Part shown: positions 27,379-34,503 of the stretch, piece by piece
Numbering within the stretch: position 1 is the first letter of the stretch
Layout of the letters: every line of letters begins with the position of its first letter
From: an uncultured Collinsella sp.
Lineage (GTDB): Bacteria > Actinomycetota > Coriobacteriia > Coriobacteriales > Coriobacteriaceae
NCBI GenBank assembly: GCA_900542165.1
Contig: UQMM01000009.1
Coordinates: forward strand, 1 to 64,000
Direction: 5' to 3'
Length of the DNA: 64,000 bases
Program-made: the position numbers and the translations under genes
The notes under the pieces: generated by a model
The model's database searches: none
Told to the model about the DNA's origin: nothing
Seen by the model: the letters and a program-made list of their open reading frames with translations, nothing else

Positions 27379-28248
27379 CTACTGGGTATCCACGTAAAGG
27401 TCGAACCCGCCCTGCGGTGTGGTGTCGACCGTGTCGGGCGCCTGTGAGTTAAAGCTCACGGGGACCATGCGCTTTGAGGCGCGGAAGCGCGTGCCGTCGG
27501 TGGCGACGGGCGGTTCATCGACCGTGAGCTCGTAGTCGCCAGGCATGAGCTCGATGCCGTCACCAGCGGAATTGACGTATTGATACTCGTCAATCGTCTG
27601 CCCTTTGAGCGTGCGCCCCACGATGTGGATGAGCATTTGGCTGTCGCCGCGCGCGGTGTCCCACGTCGCGCCGTCCTTGACCTCGACCGACACATGTACC
27701 GAGCGCGTACGACCGAGCGATTGCTCGACAGACATCTCGACCTTGGCGGCGTCTTTTCGCTGTTGTTCGACATGGCTCCAGACGTTTCCAATTACCGAGC
27801 ATGCGATAACGCCGGCCATAAAGGCAATAAGGATGGGGCCGAGCGGCGAGCGACGTCCTGCATCTTCCTCGCGAGACAGATTGGGGCGACGTGTGGGTGC
27901 GGGCGCCTGAGCGCCCTGCGAGGGCACGTCGAGAATGCTGAAGGATGCCGTGCTGTCGGGGTCGATAGTGTGACGCGGCTGTGGGGTCTTTGCCGGCGAG
28001 ATGGACATGTCGGCTGGCTCGCCGAGCGTGGCCGTAGCGTCGGCCTTGGCCTCATCGGCCTCGGCTTGGGCCCAAGCCTGCTCAAAGGTCAGGGGCTCGG
28101 CGGCATCGGAGGCGGCGTCAGGCTCGACAGCGGCATCGTTGCCGGTCTCGTCCTCGTCGCTCGACACGTCACGCGGCGCGGGCTCGTCCCACTCCTCGTC
28201 CGGAGCCTCACCCTCGCTATACCACCATTCAAAGTTATCGATATCCAT
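27379..28248 (-). CDS. Unrecognised membrane protein with acidic cytoplasmic head
   Basis: I do not recognise this protein. It has 289 residues: an acidic, Ala/Asp/Glu-rich N-terminal region (1-125), one membrane helix at about 134-156 (LGPILIAFMAGVIACSVIGN), and a C-terminal domain of about 130 residues predicted outside, with beta-rich text (SVHVSVEVKDGATWD and YELTVDEPPVATDG). It may be a lineage-specific anchored protein. It is divergent from the MFS exporter gene and lies 112 bases after the aldose-epimerase gene on the same strand. Confidence 0.75.
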   Translation of the reverse strand: MDIDNFEWWYSEGEAPDEEWDEPAPRDVSSDEDETGNDAAVEPDAASDAAEPLTFEQAWAQAEADEAKADATATLGEPADMSISPAKTPQPRHTIDPDSTASFSILDVPSQGAQAPAPTRRPNLSREEDAGRRSPLGPILIAFMAGVIACSVIGNVWSHVEQQRKDAAKVEMSVEQSLGRTRSVHVSVEVKDGATWDTARGDSQMLIHIVGRTLKGQTIDEYQYVNSAGDGIELMPGDYELTVDEPPVATDGTRFRASKRMVPVSFNSQAPDTVDTTPQGGFDLYVDTQ

Positions 28249-28334
28249 ACGGGGCGCCCCTTAGGCCTCGCAAATAAACACTTGCTAGCTTTATACCCCC
28301 AGACGGCGCTGGAGCTCGCCGGCACAGACAGGAA

Positions 28335-28397
28335 AACCGTCACAACATTCGACGCTTTTCCTCGTTTTCGAGATTTTCATCGAATGTTGTGATGGTT
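28335..28397. repeat. Long inverted repeat between the unknown membrane protein and the MFS gene
   Basis: 18-base arms beginning AACCGTCACAACATTCGA (28335-28352) and its complement at 28380-28397, with one mismatch and a 27-base loop. A free-standing cruciform- or hairpin-forming element upstream of both divergent genes. Confidence 0.7.
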
Positions 28398-28418
28398 TGG
28401 GCGACTGGCCGGCAGCGC

Positions 28419-28451
28419 AATGTGACAAAGGGACTGCCCCTTTGTCACATT
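28419..28451. repeat. Family E short palindrome, copy E1
   Basis: Perfect 14-base arms AATGTGACAAAGGG and CCCTTTGTCACATT around ACTGC. Similar palindromes lie at 39947, 50739 and 53229. It is 58 bases before the MFS start codon, in the promoter region. Confidence 0.75.
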
Positions 28452-28508
28452 CTGTTAGAGTTGCAGGGATTGAATCCCGCTTATCAATGCGACATTGGAG
28501 TGACAACC

Positions 28509-29750
28509 TTGATCGCCGCAACCACGCCTAAAAGTAAGTCAACCGCCGCCGCGCTCTCCCCTGCGCGCACCAAGCTCTGCCTGGCGCTGCTCGTGCTGTT
28601 GGGATTCTCGCTCGGCTGCTCCGAGTTCGTGGTCATCGGCATCGAAAGTGACTTGGCAACGGAACTCGGCGTATCGCTTGCCACCGCAGGCCAACTTATT
28701 AGCGTGTTCGCACTGGTCTACGCTATCGCGACGCCGGTGCTCGCGCTCAGCACGGGGCGTTTTCGCCGCTACCAGCTGCTCGTGTGCTACAGCATCGTCT
28801 TTGTGCTCGGCAACCTGGTCATGGCGTTGGCGCCCAACTTCCAGGTGCTCTTTATCTCGCGCATTGTCCTGGGCTCCGTCTCGGGCGCACTGCTCGCCGT
28901 AGGCGTGACGTACATCCCTGAGCTTCTGTCCCCGCAGCAAACTTCGCTTGCCATCTCGGTAGTGTACGGTGCGTTTTCCGTGGCGATGGTCTTTGTGACC
29001 TCGATTGGCAAATTTGTGGCCGACACGCTCGATTGGCACGTGGCCATGTACGGCGCGCTGGCCTTTGCCGTTTTGATCTGCGGAGCGCTCGTGGCGTTTA
29101 TGCCGCGCGCCGGGCAAACCGACGAGCCTGCCACCTTTCGCGAGCAGGCGGGTCTGCTGCGCGAGCCGAGCATCATCACTGGCATGCTCATCTTCTTGTT
29201 TGGCGTGGGGTCGGTCTATGTGTTCTACGGCTACGTGACGCCTTATCTTGAGCAGGTGCTGGGCATGGGCACGGTCGAAGCCAGTACCACGCTTATGGCC
29301 TACGGCGTGTTCTGCCTGGTCTCGAACATCCTGGGCGGATGGATCGATGCGCGCTTTGGCATGAAGGCGCTGCTTGTGACGTTTGTGCTGCAGGCGGCGG
29401 CATTGTTTGGGCTGTTTGCCGTAGGCGCTGCCATGCCGCTCGCACTTGTCTTTGTCTTTAGCCTGGCGATGCTCATGTACCTGTTCTCGGTGTCGTGCAT
29501 CACGCACTTTATGGACGTGGCACGCAGCCGCCACCCCAAGTCGATGGTGCTCGCGAGCTCGGTAGAACCCATGGCGTTTAATGTCGGCATTTCGTTTGGC
29601 ACCGCGGTGGGCGGCGCCGTGGTAAGCGGAGCTGGCATTGCCTACGTTGGCGCGGTCGGTGCCGTGTTCTCGCTTGTGGCCTGGGCGCTCACGCTGGTGA
29701 CGATTAAGTTGGCTCGCTGGGAGCGCAAGCGGGCGAGGGCGCAGGCGTAG
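28509..29750 (+). CDS. MFS transporter, DHA1 (AraJ/Bcr-like) family
   Basis: A 413-residue, 12-helix major-facilitator protein. The first helix carries the family GFSLGCSEFVVIGI, and loop 2-3 has the degenerate motif LSTGRFRRYQLL. It resembles AraJ/PbuE-like and drug exporters (sugar, nucleoside or drug efflux); the substrate is not identifiable. I set the start at TTG 28509 behind GGAG, because the in-frame upstream codons from 28389 cross the palindromes. The next gene downstream is a tyrosine phosphatase. Confidence 0.87.
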   Translation: MIAATTPKSKSTAAALSPARTKLCLALLVLLGFSLGCSEFVVIGIESDLATELGVSLATAGQLISVFALVYAIATPVLALSTGRFRRYQLLVCYSIVFVLGNLVMALAPNFQVLFISRIVLGSVSGALLAVGVTYIPELLSPQQTSLAISVVYGAFSVAMVFVTSIGKFVADTLDWHVAMYGALAFAVLICGALVAFMPRAGQTDEPATFREQAGLLREPSIITGMLIFLFGVGSVYVFYGYVTPYLEQVLGMGTVEASTTLMAYGVFCLVSNILGGWIDARFGMKALLVTFVLQAAALFGLFAVGAAMPLALVFVFSLAMLMYLFSVSCITHFMDVARSRHPKSMVLASSVEPMAFNVGISFGTAVGGAVVSGAGIAYVGAVGAVFSLVAWALTLVTIKLARWERKRARAQA

Positions 29751-29795
29751 ATGCGATACTCGAGCTCGATGATGGCGATCGAAAGGAAACCGCAT

Positions 29796-30242
29796 ATGCA
29801 ACGTGTACTGTTTATCTGCCATGGGAATATCTGCCGCTCGACGATGGCTGAGTCGGTGTTTACCGAGCTGGTGCGCCGCGCTGGACGCGAGGCGGAGTTT
29901 GTCATTGATTCCGCTGCAACGTCGACCGAGGAGATCGGCAATCCGCCGCATCGTGGCACCGTTGCCAAGCTGCGTGAAGTCGGGATTCCCGTCGTTGCGC
30001 ACCGCGCCCGCCAGGTGCGTCGCGCAGAGTATGGTAACTGGGACCACATTGTCTATATGGATGCCGAGAACGCGCGAGGTCTGCGTCGCATTTTTGGCAG
30101 CGACCCCGATGGCAAGATCTCGCGCCTGCTCGATTGGACCGATCGCCCCGGCGACGTGGCCGATCCCTGGTACACCGGCAACTTCGATGCCACCTACCGC
30201 GATGTGCTCGCCGGCTGCACGGCCATGCTCGAGCAGTTATAG
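29796..30242 (+). CDS. Low-molecular-weight protein-tyrosine phosphatase
   Basis: A cytoplasmic phosphatase of 148 residues. The P-loop is at the N-terminus, VLFICHGNICRSTMAE, with CX5R complete (Cys9 to Arg15), and the general-acid Asp is in DPWYTGNFDATY near residue 120. All residues needed for activity are present. Start ATG 29796 is behind GAAAGGAAA. It is 45 bases after the MFS gene, in the same direction. Confidence 0.92.
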   Translation: MQRVLFICHGNICRSTMAESVFTELVRRAGREAEFVIDSAATSTEEIGNPPHRGTVAKLREVGIPVVAHRARQVRRAEYGNWDHIVYMDAENARGLRRIFGSDPDGKISRLLDWTDRPGDVADPWYTGNFDATYRDVLAGCTAMLEQL

Positions 30243-30287
30243 GCAAGCGAGCACGCGGACGCACGTGCCACGCCATCGGCATAAAAC

Positions 30288-30351
30288 GAGCGTGGATGAT
30301 CTCCCACTTTGAGCGTTCAAGCGCGCTCTAAACGGGAGAAAATCCACGCTC
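30288..30351. terminator. Inverted repeat between convergent genes (bidirectional terminator candidate)
   Basis: Arms GAGCGTGGATGATCTCCC (30288-30305) and GGGAGAAAATCCACGCTC (30334-30351), 16/18 paired, with a 28-base loop. It lies between the phosphatase gene and the converging TIGR04076 gene. The loop begins ACTTTGAGCG, also found in the family D stem-loops. Confidence 0.55.
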
Positions 30352-30353
30352 AA

Positions 30354-30683
30354 CTACTCGTCGACGATCTCGGCGAGCCAGACGTTCAACGTATCGACCT
30401 CGGGACAGCAGAACTTTGCCGTGCCGGGCTCGTTGCCGGGCACGGTACCGCCATAGCGCAGGATGTCGATATAGGGAAAGCCCACATGGCAGGCCATGGC
30501 GCACATCTTGCCGCGGTCGCGGTCGAAGTCGAAGACGTCACCCGGCTTGTGCCCGTGATGGCAGCGGCATGTGCCCAGCTGGTCCACGCAGCTAATGCGA
30601 ATACGCGGACGCTTGCCACGCGGCGCGCCGAGCGGCTTGTTCTCGCCCGCCGCCTCGGTACTGCTCTCGTCGGCGTTACTCAT
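30354..30683 (-). CDS. TIGR04076 family protein
   Basis: A 109-residue cytoplasmic protein of unknown function. The Cys-rich middle (RISCVDQLGTCRCHHGHKPGD, seen as separated Cys/His positions) and the KFCCPEVDT end match the TIGR04076 family, common in Coriobacteria and clostridia. The cysteines could bind metal. It overlaps the pdxY stop by eight bases (ATG 30683), so it is translated with pdxY. A TTG at 30689 is an alternative start. Confidence 0.8.
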   Translation of the reverse strand: MSNADESSTEAAGENKPLGAPRGKRPRIRISCVDQLGTCRCHHGHKPGDVFDFDRDRGKMCAMACHVGFPYIDILRYGGTVPGNEPGTAKFCCPEVDTLNVWLAEIVDE

Positions 30684-31500
30684 GGTCAATCACATCCAGG
30701 CAGGCCTCGATGGGAAGGCCGGCGGACTTATCCTCCTGGTCGGCATTGCGCTCGATAAGCTCGGCTACCACGCGCATGGCATCGCTCGTCGCGCGCTGCA
30801 GACTCCAACCTGCCATAACGCGGCCGACGAGCACCGCCGAGAACGTGTCGCCCGTGCCCGGGAAGTAGACCGGGATCAGGTCGAAGGGAATCGTAAAGTA
30901 CTCCCCCGCCACATGGTCGTAACCGATGACGACATTCGCACCGTCGACCACAGCGCTCGTAATGACCACCGACTTGGCGCCCAAGGCACGCACGGCATCC
31001 ACAAGAGCGCGGCCCTTATCGGGCGTGATTTGCTCGGCAATGGGCGTATCGGTGAGCAGGCACGCCTCGGTGTAGTTTGGCACCGCATAGTCGGCGCACT
31101 CGAGCAGGCTGCGCATGAGGCCGATCGTGGACTCGGGCACGCCGGCGTAGAGCTTGCCGTTGTCGCCCATGATGGGGTCGACGAACACCTTGGTGCCCTT
31201 TTGCGCGCGACGGTGGCAGAAGTCCGAAATAATGCGCGTCTCTTCCTCGGTCACGATAAAGCCGGTGGAGATGGCGTCGAACTCAAAGCCGAGATCCTCC
31301 CAGATGGCGAGGCTCTGGCGCACGTACTCGGTGGTGTCATGGATGTAGAACTTGGGATAGTTGAGCGTATCGGACACAAGTGCCGTCGGCAGATTGTGGA
31401 TACGGTAACCCATGTGCGACAGCACCGGCAGCATGGCGGAAAGCGCAACCTTGCCGTAGCCGCACATATCGTTGATCAGCAGCAGCTGAGTGTTCTTCAT
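30676..31500 (-). CDS. pdxY: Pyridoxal / pyridoxamine kinase
   Basis: It phosphorylates pyridoxal, pyridoxine or pyridoxamine with ATP. The 274-residue ribokinase-fold protein has LINDMCGYGKVALSAMLPVL at the N-terminus, VDPIMGDNGKLY, VPNYTEACLLT, and the anion-hole/catalytic GTGDTFSAVLVG near residue 216, with the catalytic Asp. Start ATG 31500 is behind AGGGAG. The following gene is the TIGR04076 protein. Confidence 0.93.
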   Translation of the reverse strand: MKNTQLLLINDMCGYGKVALSAMLPVLSHMGYRIHNLPTALVSDTLNYPKFYIHDTTEYVRQSLAIWEDLGFEFDAISTGFIVTEEETRIISDFCHRRAQKGTKVFVDPIMGDNGKLYAGVPESTIGLMRSLLECADYAVPNYTEACLLTDTPIAEQITPDKGRALVDAVRALGAKSVVITSAVVDGANVVIGYDHVAGEYFTIPFDLIPVYFPGTGDTFSAVLVGRVMAGWSLQRATSDAMRVVAELIERNADQEDKSAGLPIEACLDVIDHE

Positions 31501-31680
31501 GAGGGTCTCCCTTGCTTCGGGCGCGGCGCGGCAGCGCCACAGTGCGACTAAGTGTAGCGCAGGAGGCGTCGTGAGCAGTCACTAGGGTCGCGAAGAGCGC
31601 ATTGTTGCGGATAGGTTTCGGAAATGGGAGGCGAATCACGGCAGTAGCGGCGCAGTAGCTGCCACCTATTTACTACCATT

Positions 31681-31836
31681 CCAAAACTATGCCGGATTAC
31701 TACGATAAACCGCCAGTCTCCAACCACAACAAATTGCACTCCAGCAAAACCGCAGGTAGACAGCTTGTGATTTTCCGAAAAACAATGCCGAGGTCTGAGA
31801 TTTCGAATTCATCGTAGTAATCCGGCATAGTTTTGG
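31681..31836. repeat. Family C long inverted-repeat element, copy C1
   Basis: Perfect 25-base arms: CCAAAACTATGCCGGATTAC then TACGA (31681-31705), with the complement at 31812-31836. The 106-base loop holds AAAACCGCAGGTAGACAGCTT and GATTTTCCGAAAA, shared with the loop of the element at 41216. No ORF is supported in 31501-32192; the gap holds this element, one family F copy and one family A copy. Confidence 0.75.
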
Positions 31837-31872
31837 GCAAAGCAGCTTCGGAAGGGTGTCACCGCAGCCCAA

Positions 31873-31906
31873 AATGATCCGTTATCCTCCGTCCCCCACG
31901 GATCAC
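31873..31906. repeat. Family F short repeat, intergenic copy
   Basis: Begins AATGATCCGTTATCCTCCGT and ends GGATCAC; 30/34 identical to the copy inside the M20 peptidase gene at 21923. Confidence 0.6.
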
Positions 31907-31928
31907 TCAAATGCCAACCCAGGCAGCG

Positions 31929-32091
31929 CTGCAGATTGAGGACGGACAGCGAAAGCGTTCCTAAGCGAGCAAGGTGGCGTGAAAGAGGAGGGCATAGGCC
32001 TTGTGGCCATGCCCGACGATTGAACGCCAGATTGCCGCTTAGGAACGTTTGCAGCGTCGAGCGGTTACGGTGTTTGGCAAAACGCCGTAAC
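31929..32091. repeat. Family A structured element, copy A4
   Basis: Outer helix TTCCTAAGCG with CGCTTAGGAA, where copy A2 has CCCCTAAGCG with CGCTTAGGGG: two paired substitutions. The middle helix is GTGGCGT with ACGCCAG against GTGACGT with ACGTCAG in A2. The terminal hairpin is GTTACGGTGTTT-GGCA-AAACGCCGTAAC, with a G-T wobble. It ends 17 bases before the marR -35 box. Confidence 0.78.
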
Positions 32092-32108
32092 TTAATAAGT
32101 TTGGTACC

Positions 32109-32171
32109 TTGACATTCATTTCTCATGCTCCTAGATTAGTTAGGCACAAAACAATTCCACTACCTAACTAA
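32109..32171 (+). promoter_or_regulatory. marR-ABC exporter promoter and MarR operator
   Basis: TTGACA (32109-32114), a 17-base spacer, TAGATT (32132-32137). Overlapping and following the -10 is a perfect 9-base inverted repeat TTAGTTAGG (32136-32144) and CCTAACTAA (32163-32171). Repression by the encoded MarR protein, relieved by a ligand, is the natural reading. A good AAAGGAG lies just after the operator. Confidence 0.8.
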
Positions 32172-32192
32172 AGAAAGGAGCGAAGATTAGAT

Positions 32193-32696
32193 ATGTGTGT
32201 TGAACCACACGCCCATCCGCATGAACCCGGCGACGACCCCTCGCAGCCGGTAGACGAGCCCGAGACTCAGTCCAAGGAGGACCGTCTCGCCAAGAGAATC
32301 CTCCATGGGCTGGGGTTTTGCGGCCATTACATGCATTTTCACGGCGGCGGCATATCTGGCAAGGCGCCTATTGTCTGCCTACTCGCCAAGCAGCCGACCG
32401 GCGAGCTGTCCCAACAGGAGCTCGGCATGCACTTCGACCTCAAGCCGGGGTCCCTTTCCGAGATTCTGTCCAAGCTCGAACTGGGCGGTCTTATCGAGCG
32501 CAGTCGCAATCCCAAAGACCGTCGGCAGCTCACCATCCGCCTGACCGATGCGGGATGGGAAAAGGCCCGCGTTGAGCAGGCGGCCCGCATCCGCTTTAGA
32601 GAGCAGGCCTTTAGCGCGCTCACCCACGACGAGCGCGAGCAGCTCGCCGAAATGCTCGAGAAAATCCGTGTAACCTGGGAGGAACTGGATGATTAA
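32193..32696 (+). CDS. MarR-family transcriptional regulator of the ABC exporter
   Basis: A 167-residue winged-helix regulator. It has an unusual His/Pro/Asp-rich head (residues 1-35), then the MarR domain with LSQQELGMHFDLKPGSLSEI (recognition helix) and the wing ERSRNPKDRRQLTIRLT. The N-terminal segment also has several Cys and His (CVEPHAHPHE and FCGHYMHFHGGG), which could sense metal or redox. Its last codons overlap the first exporter gene (ATGATTAA), so the three genes form one operon under the operator upstream. Confidence 0.9.
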   Translation: MCVEPHAHPHEPGDDPSQPVDEPETQSKEDRLAKRILHGLGFCGHYMHFHGGGISGKAPIVCLLAKQPTGELSQQELGMHFDLKPGSLSEILSKLELGGLIERSRNPKDRRQLTIRLTDAGWEKARVEQAARIRFREQAFSALTHDEREQLAEMLEKIRVTWEELDD

Positions 32697-34503
32697 AACC
32701 CTCATGGGAAGCATCCGCGACTATATGAAAGTCACCGTTGCTACGCCATTGCTCGTGCTTGGCGAGGTGCTCTGCGAGATGCTGATTCCATTTATCACCG
32801 CCAACCTGATCGATGCCATCAAAGACGGCGCCACCGTGGCCGAGATGCTTCCCACCGCGGGCTTTTTGGTGCTCATCGCGCTGACATCGCTTGCTTTTGG
32901 CGCCGCTGCCGGCGTCACCTGCAGCCATGCGAGCTGCGGCTTCGCTAAGAACCTGCGTCACGACCTGTTCTACAAGATCCAGACGTTCAGCTTTGCCAAC
33001 ATCGATGAGTTCTCGAGCTCCTCGCTCGTCACGCGCCTGACCACCGATATCAACAACGTGCAGCAGGCCTTTATGATGATCATCCGTATCGCCGTGCGCG
33101 CGCCGCTGGTACTGATCTTCGCCTTTACCATGGCATTTATCATGGGCGGCAGCGTCGCCATGGTCTACCTGGTCATCATTCCACTGCTGGGCTTTGGGCT
33201 GTTCTTTATCATCTTTAAGGTGCGCCCCATCTTCTCGCGCGTGTTCCACAAGTACGACGCCCTTAACGAGTCCGTCGAGGAAAACGTCACCGGCATGCGC
33301 GTAGTTAAGAGCTATGTGCGCGAAGACTTTGAGAAGGAGAAGTTCGCGACCGCCGCACGCGACGTCCAGATGGACTTCACCCGCGCCGAGAAGCTGCTCG
33401 CCTTTAACAACCCCATGATGAACATCTGCGTCAACGGCGCGTTTGTCGTCATCATCTACCTGGGCTCCAAGCTCATCATCACGAGCCAGGGAACGCTGTT
33501 CGACGTGGGCCAGCTCTCCTCGATCTTTACCTATGGCTTCCAGATTCTGATGAGTCTGATGCAGTTGTCGATGATCTTTGTCATGGTGACCATGGCCGAC
33601 GAATCGGCACACCGCATTACCGAGGTGTTGGCCGCCGAGCCCACGATCGCCGATCCCGCCGAGCCCGTGCTCGAGGTTGCCGACGGCTCCATCGACTTTG
33701 ACCACGTGAGCTTTAAGTACTCCGCGCATGCGAAGCGCCAGGCGCTCGACGATATCGACCTGCACATTAAGAGCGGCGAGACCATCGGCATCATCGGCGG
33801 CACCGGCTCGGCCAAGTCCACGCTTGTAAACCTCATCGCCCGCCTGTACGACGCCACCGAAGGCACCGTGCGCGTGGGCGGCGTGGATGTGCGCGACTAC
33901 GACTTGGACGCCCTGCGCCACCAAGTGGCCATGGTATTGCAGAAAAACGTGCTGTTTAGCGGCACGATTGCCGAGAACCTGCGTTGGGGCGACCCGAACG
34001 CCACCGACGAAGAGGTCCGCGAGGCGGCACATCTGGCCTGCGCCGACGAGTTTGTCGACGGCTTCCCCAAGGGCTATGACACCTGGATCGAGCAGGGCGG
34101 CTCCAATGTCTCGGGCGGTCAGAAGCAGCGCCTGTGCATTGCGCGCGCCCTGCTGCGTCGCCCCAAGATCTTGATCCTGGACGACTCCACCAGCGCCGTC
34201 GACACTAAGACCGACGCCAAGATCCGCGCAGGGTTGGCAAGCTATCTGCCCAACACGACCAAGCTCATCATCGCCCAGCGCATTAGCTCCGTGCAGGACG
34301 CAGACCGCATCATCGTCATGGAGGGTGGCCGTATCGCGCAGATCGGCAACCATGACGAGCTACTCAAGACGAGCGAGATCTACCGCGAGACCTTTACCTC
34401 GCAGAACAAGATGTCTGCCGAGGGCGAAGGGGCCGTCGAGGCCGACACCGAGGCATCCGCAACGCAAGCTCAGACCCAGGAAGGAGGCGAGGCACATGAG
34501 TAA
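32689..34503 (+). CDS. ABC exporter half-transporter with degenerate ATP site (heterodimer partner 1)
   Basis: A 604-residue type IV ABC exporter: six membrane helices in residues 1-320, nucleotide-binding domain after about 345. Walker A is GGTGSAKST, signature VSGGQKQR, and Walker B ILILDDSTSAVD, where the catalytic Glu is Asp. Asp at this position is typical of the degenerate site in heterodimeric exporters such as TM287/288. The Ala in SAKST is also unusual. The C-terminus has an acidic Glu/Thr/Gln tail (570-604). The partner follows with an 8-base overlap. Confidence 0.93.
   Translation: MIKTLMGSIRDYMKVTVATPLLVLGEVLCEMLIPFITANLIDAIKDGATVAEMLPTAGFLVLIALTSLAFGAAAGVTCSHASCGFAKNLRHDLFYKIQTFSFANIDEFSSSSLVTRLTTDINNVQQAFMMIIRIAVRAPLVLIFAFTMAFIMGGSVAMVYLVIIPLLGFGLFFIIFKVRPIFSRVFHKYDALNESVEENVTGMRVVKSYVREDFEKEKFATAARDVQMDFTRAEKLLAFNNPMMNICVNGAFVVIIYLGSKLIITSQGTLFDVGQLSSIFTYGFQILMSLMQLSMIFVMVTMADESAHRITEVLAAEPTIADPAEPVLEVADGSIDFDHVSFKYSAHAKRQALDDIDLHIKSGETIGIIGGTGSAKSTLVNLIARLYDATEGTVRVGGVDVRDYDLDALRHQVAMVLQKNVLFSGTIAENLRWGDPNATDEEVREAAHLACADEFVDGFPKGYDTWIEQGGSNVSGGQKQRLCIARALLRRPKILILDDSTSAVDTKTDAKIRAGLASYLPNTTKLIIAQRISSVQDADRIIVMEGGRIAQIGNHDELLKTSEIYRETFTSQNKMSAEGEGAVEADTEASATQAQTQEGGEAHE

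Noticed and set aside
31681..31836. Family C elements as insertion-sequence ends
   Set aside because: No transposase frame lies between or near the arms, and no target-site duplication was evident, so only a non-autonomous element could be claimed.
31809..32126. A 105-codon minus-strand frame in the pdxY-marR gap
   Set aside because: It is built from family C, F and A repeat sequence and lacks a ribosome site.
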